Source: SB11 sp965222995
GTDB taxonomy: Bacteria > Bacteroidota > Bacteroidia > UBA8524
Length of the DNA: 64,000 bases
Reading direction: 5' to 3'
NCBI GenBank assembly: GCA_965222995.1
Contig: OZ244977.1
Span: 248,001 to 312,000, forward strand
The translations under genes were made by a program, and so were the position numbers. The notes under the pieces are model-generated. The model did no database searches, was not told where the DNA came from, and saw only the letters and a program-made list of their open reading frames with translations. Shown in pieces: positions 33,455 through 42,688 of this stretch (position 1 is its first letter; each line of letters opens with the position of its first letter).

Positions 33455-34249
33455 TTATAAGTCTTTCGCCGTAGCTATAAGCTCGGCTATGTCCAAAACT
33501 TGAATTTCTTCTTCCTTCTCTGCGTTCTTCACCCCATCTCGCATCATGGTCATACAAAACGGGCAAGCAGCAGCTATTACATTAGGTTTAGCTTCCAGTG
33601 CTTCTTCGGTGCGCTCAATGTTTACTTCTTTATTGCCTTTTTCAGCTTCTTTAAACATTTGTGCGCCACCTGCACCGCAGCATAGTCCATTAGTGCGGCA
33701 ACGCTTCATTTCTACCAATTCTGCATCTAAATTTTGCAGTACACTACGCGGGGCTTCGTAAATTCCGTTGGCTCTGCCCAGGTAGCAACTATCGTGGTAG
33801 GTAATGCGTTTACCTTTAAACTCACCGCCTTCAACCTTAAGTCTTCCTTCATCAATCAAGCTTTGTAAGAACGTAGTATGGTGGATTACTTCGTAGTTAC
33901 CCCCCAATGCCGGATACTCATTTTTTAAAGTGTTGAAGCAATGCGGGCAAGCAGTTACAATTCTTTTTACTCCGTAAGCATCAAGTGTAGCAACATTTGC
34001 CATTGCCTGCATTTGGAATAAAAACTCGTTACCGGCTCGCTTTGCAGGGTCGCCCGTACAGGTTTCTTCTTGTCCTAGTATGGCGAATTTTACCCCTGTG
34101 TGGTGTAAAATTTTTGCAAAGGCTTTGGTAACCTTTTGTGCTCGCTCGTCAAAACTTCCGGCGCAGCCTACCCAAAACAACACTTCAGGTTGTTCTCCTT
34201 GGGCAGTCATTTCTGCCATTGTTTTAATTGTCAAAGTATCGCTGCTCAT
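33455..34249 (-). CDS. HdrB/GlpC-like Fe-S protein with two CCG domains
   Basis: 264 aa. Two CCG (Cys-rich) domains: the first holds LFWVGCAGSFDERA and TACPHCFNTLKNEYP, the second DSCYLGRANGIYE ... RCRTNGLCCGAGG and AAACPFCMTMM. Such domains hold non-cubane 4Fe-4S clusters in heterodisulfide reductase HdrB and in GlpC/LctE-type electron carriers. It lies 222 bp downstream of the membrane 4Fe-4S protein at 34472, which probably supplies the HdrC- and HdrE-like parts. A role in passing electrons between a soluble donor (for example ETF) and the quinone pool is likely but inferred. Confidence 0.85.
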   Translation of the reverse strand: MSSDTLTIKTMAEMTAQGEQPEVLFWVGCAGSFDERAQKVTKAFAKILHHTGVKFAILGQEETCTGDPAKRAGNEFLFQMQAMANVATLDAYGVKRIVTACPHCFNTLKNEYPALGGNYEVIHHTTFLQSLIDEGRLKVEGGEFKGKRITYHDSCYLGRANGIYEAPRSVLQNLDAELVEMKRCRTNGLCCGAGGAQMFKEAEKGNKEVNIERTEEALEAKPNVIAAACPFCMTMMRDGVKNAEKEEEIQVLDIAELIATAKDL

Positions 34250-34380
34250 AGTATCTGTGATATATACACGATAATATCACAAAAACTTGAGAGTGTAAAA
34301 TTATACTTTTTTTCTTAAAAAAAGTACTTTTTAATGTAAAAAAATTACTAAAATATTAAAATAATGGACAGAAATTCATG

Positions 34381-34407
34381 AAAAACCCTGTAAACACTAG
34401 GTTTTTA
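34381..34407. terminator. Hairpin with T-tract between the two Fe-S genes
   Basis: AAAAACC pairs with GGTTTTT around a 13-nt loop, with T/A runs on both sides. It lies 65 bp after the stop of the gene at 34472. If it terminates, the two Fe-S genes are only partly co-expressed. The rest of the 34250-34471 gap is AT-rich and holds no gene. Confidence 0.6.
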
Positions 34408-34471
34408 AAAAAATGCTCAATAAGAAAAAAAATTTACTTATTTGTTAAAATAATGAAGAAAGAGAGCTAAA

Positions 34472-35761
34472 CTAAACTTCTTGAGTCCAGTTTGCTCTGT
34501 CGGCAGGAGGAAACTGCCAAGGGGCGCCATTATTTTCTAAATTGGTAAACATACCATTTAGTTCGGTAGGTGCTTGCGATTGTTCCATAACCAAGTACTG
34601 GCGCATGCTAAATATAATGTCAACCGGATTGATGTTTACCGGGCAGGCTTCTGCACAGGCATTACAAGTAGTGCATGCCCAAAGCTCTTCATTAGTAATA
34701 TAAGTATGAAGGTTTTTACCGTCGTCTTTAAACTCGCCTTTGTTAGCATCAATATTCTTGCCCACTTCTTCCAAACGGTCGCGGGTATCCATCATTACCT
34801 TACGGGGTGACAATAATTTGCCAGTTATATTGGCAGGGCACACCGATGTACATCGTCCACACTCGGTACAGGTGTATGCATCCATTAGGTTTTTCCAGGT
34901 AAGGTCAGTAACATCTTTTGCTCCAAAACTGGTAGGAGGTTCATAACCTTCAGGAGGTGCAGCCGATGGATCCATCATTAATTTTACTTCCGTGGTTACT
35001 GATTCCATATTGGCAAACTTCCCTTTAGGGTTCAAATCAGAATAATACGTATTAGGGAAAGCTAAAATAATATGGAAGTGCTTAGAGTAAGGCAAGTAGT
35101 TAAGGAAAGCTAAAATGCCCAAAATATGTAGCCACCATGTAATATGCTCTATATAGTGTAGTGAGTGCTCACTCACTCCGCTAAATAGTGGGAATAGCAA
35201 GCTACTAACGGGCATATTAGTATCTTGCTGAAAATGATAATCGGTAGCGTTCATTATAAGTAATGCCGCCATCAGTACAATTTCAATTATCAAAATATTG
35301 GTAGCATCTTTTATAGGCCAGCCCTGCATTTCTTTCATGTTTAGGCGAGGTACTTTTGTAACATACCTGCGAGTGAGAAAGAAAATACAAGCTACAAGCA
35401 CCAATACTGCTAATACTTCAAAAAAACCAATAGCAAAAGTGTATAAGCCCCCCAAAGGTTCCATAAAAACCCTATGGGTACCTGCCAAACCATCTATAAT
35501 AATTTCAAGTATTTCTATATTTATAAGTATAAAACCTGCATATACAATAAAGTGAAGAATGGCAGGTATAGGGCGCGTACCCATTTTACTTTGACCGAAA
35601 GCTACCCGCAACATGGTGTTTAGGCGTTGGCTTTTGTTATCGGTACGGTCGAGCGGTTTACCTAAATTTATATTTCGGCGAATTTTACCTACACTTTTGG
35701 CAAACAAATAAATGGCTGTGCTTAAGGCAATAGCGAACAAAATTTGTGATACGATTTGCAT
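34472..35761 (-). CDS. Membrane-bound 4Fe-4S protein (HdrC/NarI-like)
   Basis: 429 aa. N-terminal membrane section with about five to six helices (about 3-20, 65-88, 105-130, 155-178, 205-225) resembling the cytochrome-b-like NarI/HdrE subunit, then a soluble domain with two 4Fe-4S motifs: CTECGRCTSVCPANITG (about 293-309) and CTTCNACAEACPVNINP (about 361-377). With the CCG protein at 33455 it forms an HdrCDE-type membrane oxidoreductase of the sort seen with ETF-linked beta-oxidation in many bacteria. Partner assignment is inference from order and domains. Confidence 0.85.
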   Translation of the reverse strand: MQIVSQILFAIALSTAIYLFAKSVGKIRRNINLGKPLDRTDNKSQRLNTMLRVAFGQSKMGTRPIPAILHFIVYAGFILINIEILEIIIDGLAGTHRVFMEPLGGLYTFAIGFFEVLAVLVLVACIFFLTRRYVTKVPRLNMKEMQGWPIKDATNILIIEIVLMAALLIMNATDYHFQQDTNMPVSSLLFPLFSGVSEHSLHYIEHITWWLHILGILAFLNYLPYSKHFHIILAFPNTYYSDLNPKGKFANMESVTTEVKLMMDPSAAPPEGYEPPTSFGAKDVTDLTWKNLMDAYTCTECGRCTSVCPANITGKLLSPRKVMMDTRDRLEEVGKNIDANKGEFKDDGKNLHTYITNEELWACTTCNACAEACPVNINPVDIIFSMRQYLVMEQSQAPTELNGMFTNLENNGAPWQFPPADRANWTQEV

Positions 35762-35820
35762 AGGGTTATAGATTTGGTAAGTGTTTCAAAGATGTGAAAA
35801 TTTGCAGAGTAAAAAAATAT

Positions 35821-35850
35821 TTTGAAGGATTGAAAAAATATGTACTTTTG
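35821..35850 (+). promoter_or_regulatory. Bacteroidota promoter of tRNA-Phe (TTTG ... TACTTTTG)
   Basis: TTTG at 35821-35824, 18 nt spacing, TACTTTTG at 35843-35850. This is the most complete -33/-7 pair in the window. Predicted start of transcription is about 12 nt before the mature tRNA. Confidence 0.75.
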
Positions 35851-35868
35851 CAATCCTTTCAAAAAGGC

Positions 35869-35944
35869 GGTACCATAGCTCAGTTGGTAGAGCAAAGGAC
35901 TGAAAATCCTTGTGTCGCTGGTTCGATTCCAGCTGGTACCACCA
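35869..35944 (+). tRNA. tRNA-Phe (anticodon GAA)
   Basis: 76 nt including an encoded CCA. Acceptor GGTACCA/TGGTACC, D-loop with GG, anticodon stem AGGAC/ATCCT-type around loop CTGAAAA (anticodon GAA), T-arm GCTGG/CCAGC. The other two tRNAs in the window do not encode CCA. Confidence 0.97.
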
Positions 35945-35945
35945 A

Positions 35946-35975
35946 AAAAGCCTCACAACTTGTGAGGTTTTTTTG
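35946..35975 (+). terminator. Terminator of tRNA-Phe
   Basis: CCTCACAA pairs with TTGTGAGG, followed by seven T. It starts 2 nt after the tRNA. Confidence 0.9.
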
Positions 35976-36058
35976 TTTTTACTTTATCCTATTAAACTAT
36001 CTGCTAATAACTTAATTTAGAGTTTTTTGGAGTACTTTTATAGTAGCTTACCGTAGCA

Positions 36059-36781
36059 ATGTTTAATAAAAAATTTAGTTATTATCTTTTACTTATCGGG
36101 CAAGTACTAGCCGGCTTTATTATTTTAATAGTTGTCCAGGCTCTTGGTATAAGCAATTCAATATTAAACTCTACGATACTATTTTGTGTATTTATACTGT
36201 TCAATATCGGGATTGCTATAAAACTAAACATTAAGGGAGATATAAGAAGCTACTGGTCTCTGACTAAAGTTTATTTTCTAATTATCGGTATGGTTGTGGG
36301 TTTATTTGTTGCCTTTTTTCCATTAATGGTGGCATTATTAACCAATCAAATTACTGTTAATGATATTGATTTAAAAAAGAGTTTTAGTGTAAGTTCTTTA
36401 CTTGGAACTTTTTTGATTGTTAGTTGGGAAGAACTTTGGTTTAGAGGACTTTTGCTAAACTATTGTAGACGAAAACTATCCGTAATAAGTATAGCTTTTT
36501 TTATGGGATTGCTGTTTATGCTTATACATATACTGAACCCAAAGTTTGATATTTTAAATTCTGGTTTAGCTTTATTTTTTGCTGGATTCTTCTTAACACT
36601 AATGTATTTACATTACAAAAATATATGGCTACCTATTGGTCTTCATTTTGGAAATAATTATTTACAAAGCATAGTTGAATCTCCTCTTGAGAAAAACCTC
36701 ATTTTTGGGAATGATGGATATTTATCAGCAATAATATTAGCTGTTTTTGTTGTTTACTTTATTCTAAAAAAACAAATCTAG
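36059..36781 (+). CDS. CPBP-family intramembrane glutamic protease
   Basis: 240 aa with about seven membrane helices. The three CPBP (Abi) motifs are intact: EExxxR as E124, E125, R129 in SWEELWFRG, His157 in LLIHILNP, and H196/N200 in LHFGNN. The family includes Rce1-type proteases and bacteriocin-immunity proteins. No bacteriocin or CAAX-like substrate gene is next to it, so its target is unknown. It is followed 50 bp later by the PKHD oxygenase gene in the same direction. Confidence 0.88.
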   Translation: MFNKKFSYYLLLIGQVLAGFIILIVVQALGISNSILNSTILFCVFILFNIGIAIKLNIKGDIRSYWSLTKVYFLIIGMVVGLFVAFFPLMVALLTNQITVNDIDLKKSFSVSSLLGTFLIVSWEELWFRGLLLNYCRRKLSVISIAFFMGLLFMLIHILNPKFDILNSGLALFFAGFFLTLMYLHYKNIWLPIGLHFGNNYLQSIVESPLEKNLIFGNDGYLSAIILAVFVVYFILKKQI

Positions 36782-36866
36782 AATACTCGACTCGCAACAA
36801 AAACAATAGTATAGGCTAACAGATTTTTTTAATGTGAAGTTATATATTGCCAAAAAATCAACTGTC

Positions 36867-37454
36867 ATGAGTTTTTTATTAAACAACCCATCAAACCCTA
36901 CGCTTTTTAGTAGTTATATTTTTGACAAAGCTTTTACTGAGCAAGAACTCCAAAAATTAGAAGAAGTACAAAAGCTATTTCCTTTTGAAGATGCTGTATT
37001 AGCTTCTGATCAAGGAAATATTGACCATATACGGCAAAGCCAGATAAAGTGGCTGAGTAGCGCAAAACAGGAATGTCACTGGATATTTATGAAGTTTGCA
37101 GAGCTAGCAACTAAAGCCAATGCCCAAATGTGGGGGTTTGACCTAACAGGAATGCTAGAGAATTTACAATATACGGTATACCCTGCAGGCGCGGGACATT
37201 ATACATGGCATATGGATACAGATAAAGGGCTGGCTGCTCAACGTAAAATTAGTATTACTATGCAGTTAAGTGACCCTAATGATTATGAAGGAGGGAATTT
37301 AGAGCTTTTCAGTACTTCTAACATACAGGTAGCTCCTAGAGAAAAAGGAACTGTTGTACTTTTTCCAAGTTATATAATGCATAGGGTAAGCCCTGTTACA
37401 AAAGGCGAGCGTAAGTCTTTAGTACTTTGGGTTTCAGGTCCGCCATTTAGATAG
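36867..37454 (+). CDS. PKHD-type 2-oxoglutarate/Fe(II) oxygenase
   Basis: 195 aa from the ATG at 36867; a GTG at 36834 is also in frame. Double-stranded beta-helix with HxD in WHMD (H115, D117), distal H172 in MHRV and the 2-oxoglutarate-binding Arg R182 in GERKSL, within the typical order YPAGAGHYTWHMD ... YEGGNLEL ... GTVVLFPSYIMHRV. PKHD-type hydroxylases modify proteins or small molecules; PiuC-like members are linked to iron uptake. No siderophore gene is near. Its 3' end overlaps the convergent gene by 8 bp. Confidence 0.88.
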   Translation: MSFLLNNPSNPTLFSSYIFDKAFTEQELQKLEEVQKLFPFEDAVLASDQGNIDHIRQSQIKWLSSAKQECHWIFMKFAELATKANAQMWGFDLTGMLENLQYTVYPAGAGHYTWHMDTDKGLAAQRKISITMQLSDPNDYEGGNLELFSTSNIQVAPREKGTVVLFPSYIMHRVSPVTKGERKSLVLWVSGPPFR

Positions 37455-38073
37455 CAGGAGGGTAAATTCTTGAGATAACTTCAATTATCAGCAGTGCAAT
37501 TGCATTTACTAGGACAACTGTTTTTAGGTTATAGTTAAAACCTGCTGCTATCTTCTCAGGAAACTGGCTCACAATTTCGTCTACTGCTTCGTAAATGATT
37601 TGCTCTTTATGTTCTAAAGAACTATCGGGCTTAATTTTAGTAATTCTACGCCATTGCTTTCTAAATCCCAAACGGTTAATGATAAAACGAACCATGCGGT
37701 ATTCATTGGCAGTAGCAGTTAAATTAGCTCCTGTGTTTAGCTGTTCTACTCCTGCAATTTTGCGAGCTATTTTACTTAGTAGGTGAGATATATGTGTTTT
37801 ATTTTTATTGAAGGCTTTACTAATGGCATTGGCAATTCCGCTTTGGTAGCCCATGTAGAAATATAGCGCAGGAATACCAGCAAATACCACGATGATAATA
37901 AAAAGTGCTAAAGCAATCCACCAACCTCTTGCATCAAATAACTCTATATACCAGCTAATCTTAAAAATACCATATAGCCAGTTGATTACTAAACCAATAA
38001 AGGCAAACTTTACAATAGAGAAAAACGAGAACCCTATAATTTTAGAGTAGTCTTTTATATCAGTTGTTTCCAT
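37447..38073 (-). CDS. Membrane protein of unknown function
   Basis: 208 aa from the ATG at 38073 (METTDIKDYSK); an ATG at 38088 would add five residues. Helices at about 20-38, 50-75 and near the C-terminus (about 185-202), with a basic helical cytoplasmic middle (KNKTHISHLLSKIARKIAG ... RRITKIKPDSS). No family recognised. Tail-to-tail overlap with the PKHD oxygenase gene. Confidence 0.6.
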   Translation of the reverse strand: METTDIKDYSKIIGFSFFSIVKFAFIGLVINWLYGIFKISWYIELFDARGWWIALALFIIIVVFAGIPALYFYMGYQSGIANAISKAFNKNKTHISHLLSKIARKIAGVEQLNTGANLTATANEYRMVRFIINRLGFRKQWRRITKIKPDSSLEHKEQIIYEAVDEIVSQFPEKIAAGFNYNLKTVVLVNAIALLIIEVISRIYPPAI

Positions 38074-38116
38074 AAGGGAAAGATACAATTATGATAGTTA
38101 TCTTGCACTAAACAAA

Positions 38117-38722
38117 ATGAAATTGCTAAAGCTAATATTACTATTTGCCTGTTTATTATTCTTAGTTTTTGCTAGTTCTTGTAAAGGCAAAAACTGCTCT
38201 GAAACCAGGTATTACCTTTTGAACAATGATACAGCGGTGATTGAGTACACAGGTTATGAAACATTAAAATTTGTTATTGAAGATTCATTAGGGAATTTTT
38301 TGGACTCTGCCACATTTAAAGGGGTTGGAAAGAGTAAGTATTTTCAAGATAGTGATGTAGAAAACCTTACTTGTGGAGCCATCATATATGATAAGCAAAA
38401 TGTAGATTTTACTTATTTGAATATTAGAGACTCATTAGAAAAATTAATCATAACTTTAAGAAAAGAAGAGGTAGGCACTGAAATTTTCTTATATCCGCCT
38501 AATAAACAAAAAAGAAATCCTTTTAGCGGTAGAGCAACTTACTTCTTTAATTCCTTTCTTGATGTGTTCCATGACACCATAACTGTTAAAGGTAAGCTAT
38601 ACTTTTCAGTAGTCCAATTTACAACCCGTGAGCAAAATTATAAGAGTGCTTATTATGGAAGGTATGATAGTTTAATATTTTTTGAAGAATCCCCCAACCG
38701 TATTTGGTATGTTGTGAAATAA
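38117..38722 (+). CDS. Small lipoprotein of unknown function
   Basis: 201 aa. Lipoprotein signal peptide with lipobox ASSC (Cys22) followed by KGKNC. The mature part is beta-rich and polar (RYYLLNNDTAVIEYTGYE ... GKLYFSVVQFTT), with three Cys in total outside the lipobox region. No family recognised. It is divergent from the membrane protein at 37447, with 43 bp between the starts, and is followed by a hairpin shared with the convergent aconitase gene. Confidence 0.65.
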   Translation: MKLLKLILLFACLLFLVFASSCKGKNCSETRYYLLNNDTAVIEYTGYETLKFVIEDSLGNFLDSATFKGVGKSKYFQDSDVENLTCGAIIYDKQNVDFTYLNIRDSLEKLIITLRKEEVGTEIFLYPPNKQKRNPFSGRATYFFNSFLDVFHDTITVKGKLYFSVVQFTTREQNYKSAYYGRYDSLIFFEESPNRIWYVVK

Positions 38723-38748
38723 AAAAGCAGGCTAAAAAGCCTGCTTCA
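38723..38748 (-). terminator. Terminator shared between lipoprotein and aconitase genes
   Basis: AAGCAGGCT pairs with AGCCTGCTT around AAAA; a run of T follows on the minus strand. It serves the aconitase transcript and possibly also the convergent lipoprotein gene. Confidence 0.8.
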
Positions 38749-38783
38749 ATATAGTTTTAGATTCCGAAAAAAATTCGGAATGA

Positions 38784-41048
38784 CTAAGCGTTTTGTGCGC
38801 GGATAATATTCAATGCGCTACCTGCTTTAAACCACTCTATTTGTTGCTCGTTATAAGTGTGGTTTGCTTGTATCTCATCAACGCTTCCGTCAGCATGTTT
38901 TAATACAATAGTTAATGGCTTGTTAGGAGCAAACTCAGTTAATCCTAATACATCAATCTTATCGTTTTCTTGTACTTTATCGTAATCGTCTTTATTAGCA
39001 AACGTAAGTCCTAACATACCTTGTTTTTTAAGGTTAGTTTCATGGATACGTGCAAACGATTTTACTAAAATTACTCTAACTCCTAAGAAGCGAGGCTCCA
39101 TAGCAGCATGCTCACGTGATGAACCTTCACCATAGTTTTCGTCACCTACTACAACACTACCAATACCAGCAGCTTTGTAAGCACGTTGAGTAGCAGGTAC
39201 TGGTCCATATTCACCTGTTAGGTGATTTTTCACTTTATCAGCAGTATCATTAAAATAGTTAATAGCACCGATAAGCATATTGTTAGAGATATTATCTAAG
39301 TGTCCTCTAAACTTTAACCAAGGACCTGCCATACTAATATGGTCGGTTGTACATTTACCTTTTGCTTTAATTAACAGGTTAAGGTCTTTAAGGTCTGTAC
39401 CTTCCCAAGGTTTAAAAGGTTCTAGTAGCTGTAAACGTTGGCTATCAGGGTTTACTACCACTTGCACATTGCTACCGTCTTTAGCAGGTTCTTGGTAGCC
39501 CGCATCTTCTACATCAAAACCTTTAGTAGGTAGTTGTATTCCTTGTGGCTCATCTAATTTCACTTGCTCTCCGTTTTCATTGGTAAGCGTATCTGTTAGA
39601 GGGTTAAAAGTTAAGTCGCCCGCAATAGCATAAGCTGTAACAATCTCTGGAGATGCTACAAAAGCGTGTGTATTAGGGTTACCATCATTGCGTTTTGCAA
39701 AGTTTCTGTTAAACGAGGTAATGATTGAGTTTTTACGGTTAGGGTCGTTAGTATGTCTAGCCCACTGTCCAATACATGGACCGCAAGCGTTAGCTAATAC
39801 TACGCCACCCATTTGCCCGAAAATATCAAGATAGCCATCACGATCTACCGTGTAGCGTACCATTTCAGAACCCGGGGTTATAGTAAACTCAGCCTTTGCT
39901 TTTAAGTTTTTATCTGTTGCTTGTTTAGCTACTGATGCAGCACGAGTAATATCTTCATAAGAAGAGTTGGTACAGCTACCTATTAAACCTACTTCTAATT
40001 CAGCAGGCCAGTTGTTTTCTTTAACTGCAGCTGCAAATTTTGATAGTGGCCAAGCTAAATCCGGAGTGAAAGGACCGTTTACATGCGGCTCTAACTCATC
40101 AAGATTAATTTCTATTACTTGGTCAAAATATTGCTCAGGGTTAGCATATACCTCAGCGTCACCGGTAAGGTGTTCAGCAACACCATTAGCTAAATCTGCT
40201 ATATCAGCACGCTCAGTACCTCTTAGGTAATCTGCCATAGACTCATCGTAACCGAAAAGTGAAGTGGTAGCTCCAATTTCAGCACCCATGTTACAGATAG
40301 TACCTTTACCCGTACAAGATATGTTTTCAGCACCCTCACCAAAATATTCTAAAATAGCACCCGTACCACCTTTAACAGTAAGTATACCTGCTACTTTCAA
40401 AATAACGTCTTTAGCACTTGTCCAACCACTCATTTTACCTGTTAGCTTCACACCAATCAGTTTAGGAAATTTAAGCTCCCAAGGTAAGCCTGCCATTACA
40501 TCACTAGCATCAGCTCCACCCACACCAATAGCAACCATACCTAAACCACCAGCATTTACTGTGTGGCTATCAGTACCAATCATCATTCCGCCGGGGAACG
40601 CATAGTTTTCTAATACTACTTGGTGTATAATACCTGCACCGGGTTTCCAAAAACCAATGCCGTATTTGTTTGATACTGATGAAAGGAAATCGTAAACTTC
40701 TTTGTTAGTATCAATGGCTGTTTTTAAATCTTCATCGGCACCTACTTTTGCTTGAATTAAGTGGTCACAATGAACTGTTGAAGGAACAGCCACTTTACTA
40801 CGACCTGCTTGCATAAACTGCAATAAAGCCATTTGTGCCGTTGCATCTTGCATAGCAACACGGTCTGGCGCAAAATCTACATAAGATTTACCTCTTTCGT
40901 GTACTTGTGTAGCGTTACCTTCAGAAAGGTGAGTGTATAATATTTTTTCAGTTAATGTTAGTGGTTTGCCTATTGCTTTGCGGGCTGCCTCAAGTTTGGC
41001 AGGCATTGCGGCATATGTTTTTTTGATTAAATCGATATCGAATGCCAT
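38784..41048 (-). CDS. acn: Aconitate hydratase (mitochondrial type)
   Basis: 754 aa. Interconverts citrate and isocitrate in the TCA cycle. The length and sequence (PSTVHCDHLIQA, GTDSHTVNAGGLGM, GGADASDVMAGLPWE) are those of the mitochondrial-type aconitase usual in Bacteroidota. The three 4Fe-4S ligands are visible: Cys in IGSCTNSS and the pair in ANACGPCIG. The C-terminal swivel domain with GEGSSREHAAMEPR is complete. It is monocistronic with a -7 box 27 bp upstream. With sucA and lipA it forms the TCA-related content of this window. Confidence 0.97.
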   Translation of the reverse strand: MAFDIDLIKKTYAAMPAKLEAARKAIGKPLTLTEKILYTHLSEGNATQVHERGKSYVDFAPDRVAMQDATAQMALLQFMQAGRSKVAVPSTVHCDHLIQAKVGADEDLKTAIDTNKEVYDFLSSVSNKYGIGFWKPGAGIIHQVVLENYAFPGGMMIGTDSHTVNAGGLGMVAIGVGGADASDVMAGLPWELKFPKLIGVKLTGKMSGWTSAKDVILKVAGILTVKGGTGAILEYFGEGAENISCTGKGTICNMGAEIGATTSLFGYDESMADYLRGTERADIADLANGVAEHLTGDAEVYANPEQYFDQVIEINLDELEPHVNGPFTPDLAWPLSKFAAAVKENNWPAELEVGLIGSCTNSSYEDITRAASVAKQATDKNLKAKAEFTITPGSEMVRYTVDRDGYLDIFGQMGGVVLANACGPCIGQWARHTNDPNRKNSIITSFNRNFAKRNDGNPNTHAFVASPEIVTAYAIAGDLTFNPLTDTLTNENGEQVKLDEPQGIQLPTKGFDVEDAGYQEPAKDGSNVQVVVNPDSQRLQLLEPFKPWEGTDLKDLNLLIKAKGKCTTDHISMAGPWLKFRGHLDNISNNMLIGAINYFNDTADKVKNHLTGEYGPVPATQRAYKAAGIGSVVVGDENYGEGSSREHAAMEPRFLGVRVILVKSFARIHETNLKKQGMLGLTFANKDDYDKVQENDKIDVLGLTEFAPNKPLTIVLKHADGSVDEIQANHTYNEQQIEWFKAGSALNIIRAQNA

Positions 41049-41074
41049 AGAAATATGTTATTTTTAAAGGACTG

Positions 41075-41082
41075 CAAAAGTA
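41075..41082 (-). promoter_or_regulatory. -7 promoter box TACTTTTG for acn
   Basis: Exact TAnnTTTG on the minus strand; a TTG lies 14 nt further upstream, slightly short of normal spacing. Predicts a leader of about 20 nt. Confidence 0.5.
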
Positions 41083-41182
41083 GTGTTTTAATACCACAAT
41101 TGCTTGTGATTAGCTACTTTAGATACTTTCTAAACAATTGGATAGAACAAAAGGTTTCAATACGTTATTAATTCCAAAAAAG

Positions 41183-41190
41183 TACTTTTG
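41183..41190 (+). promoter_or_regulatory. -7 promoter box TACTTTTG
   Basis: Exact TAnnTTTG ending 7 nt before the ATG at 41198, identical in spacing to 3838 and 9552. Confidence 0.5.
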
Positions 41191-41197
41191 AAAGCTA

Positions 41198-42688
41198 ATG
41201 CTTAACAATAAAAACCTGCAACGTTTGTGGTGGGTGTATTTAATTTTTTATTTCGGGTTGGTATTGTTTAATCTTGATCGCATACCTATCTCATGGCTGG
41301 ATGAGAGCTATTGGTTGGATGTAGCGCATAATTTAAGCAATGGTAGTTACACGTCTAAAATTTGGCACTACCCACGTATAGAAGAGAAGTTTTTAGCCTA
41401 TTTACCCTTTCAGTTTTTTTATGATGCTGCTTTTATGAAATTATTACCCCATGGGGTGTTTTGGTATAGGTTGCCTCATGTGCTAACGTTTATTGTTGCA
41501 GTAATATTCCTATTTAAAATCTACCGTAAAAACCAGAGCCTATCTTTAATAGCTACAATTATTTTGGTAGCTCTTTTTATGAATGATAAGGGGATTTACG
41601 ACAGTATAAGGAATAGCAGGGGAGAAGTGCTTTCACTTATGCTTTTAGCTCCTGCCATTTATCTGTTTCAGCAAAAGAAATCTGTTTTTGGAGTTACTTT
41701 ATTATTGAGTGCTGTATTCTTTAATCATCCTTCTATGTGGGTAATAGTTGGAGTATTAATGCTTTACTTATTTTTTAGAGAAGACTTGAAGAATAAGGCT
41801 TTGATAAGCATTGCATTTGCCTTTCCTGTTGTAGCTTTTCTTGTATATGCTGAGTTTGATTTTGAGTTAATCAAACTACAGCTAATAGACCATGGCGAGG
41901 AACACATGGCAACGGGTAACCTACTGGTGGGGCACTTTTGGGATAGGTATATGCCTTTTTACAAACTACAACCTTGGGTACCATTTCTTAACCTGTTTAT
42001 TACCGGGTATTGTGTGTATGCTATTATCAAACAAAAAAGCATTAAGAATTTACCTTTAGAGGTTACTTTTTTGGCTAATTCAATCTATTGGTTATTTGTA
42101 TTGGCACCATTGTACCGCTATAACTCTCCTAACATATTGCTGCTGTTTATTCTGTTACCCAAGCCTTTACTATTACTTAAGCAGAAGTATTATGATGGTT
42201 TAGTAAATAAGAAAAGAATATTAGCGCTAAGTAGTATTTTTATAGTGCCTTGCATAGTTTTAGTTTTCTTTCCTTTTATCAGTAGGAATTTGGCAGGAAT
42301 TGTTCAGCGTGAAGAGCGTGACCCACAAAAAGCTACTGAATGGCTAGACAGCCATTTTGATAAAAATAAGAAGATTTTACTGGTAGATAACTCTCTGGCT
42401 CATTATTATGCTTTAGAGCAGGATAATATTGATTTTACCATTACTTACTCGGTATATAAATATGGTTTTAAAGAGTATGATGAAGTGTATTTAGTAAGCA
42501 TTAGTCCTAGCCAAGCAAAAGAGGCTGTTTTGCTGGATACATACACTTTAGATAAAGACAGTTTTTTTGGATATAGTTTTAATAATGTGATAACCTACAG
42601 TGGTTTAAAAATTTATAAAATTGAAACTGAAGAGCAGTTTAATCAATTGCAAACAGGCTATGAGCAATATGCCAATGGAAAACAGTAA
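41198..42688 (+). CDS. GT39-like integral membrane glycosyltransferase
   Basis: 496 aa with about ten membrane helices and a C-terminal soluble part from about 375. The first luminal loop carries an acidic pair in SWLDESYWLDVA, the position of the catalytic Asp-Glu in ArnT/PMT-type (GT39/GT-C) transferases that use polyprenyl-phosphate sugars. A second integral GT with a similar plan lies at 51176. Acceptor unknown. The next gene starts inside its 3' end. Confidence 0.75.
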   Translation: MLNNKNLQRLWWVYLIFYFGLVLFNLDRIPISWLDESYWLDVAHNLSNGSYTSKIWHYPRIEEKFLAYLPFQFFYDAAFMKLLPHGVFWYRLPHVLTFIVAVIFLFKIYRKNQSLSLIATIILVALFMNDKGIYDSIRNSRGEVLSLMLLAPAIYLFQQKKSVFGVTLLLSAVFFNHPSMWVIVGVLMLYLFFREDLKNKALISIAFAFPVVAFLVYAEFDFELIKLQLIDHGEEHMATGNLLVGHFWDRYMPFYKLQPWVPFLNLFITGYCVYAIIKQKSIKNLPLEVTFLANSIYWLFVLAPLYRYNSPNILLLFILLPKPLLLLKQKYYDGLVNKKRILALSSIFIVPCIVLVFFPFISRNLAGIVQREERDPQKATEWLDSHFDKNKKILLVDNSLAHYYALEQDNIDFTITYSVYKYGFKEYDEVYLVSISPSQAKEAVLLDTYTLDKDSFFGYSFNNVITYSGLKIYKIETEEQFNQLQTGYEQYANGKQ

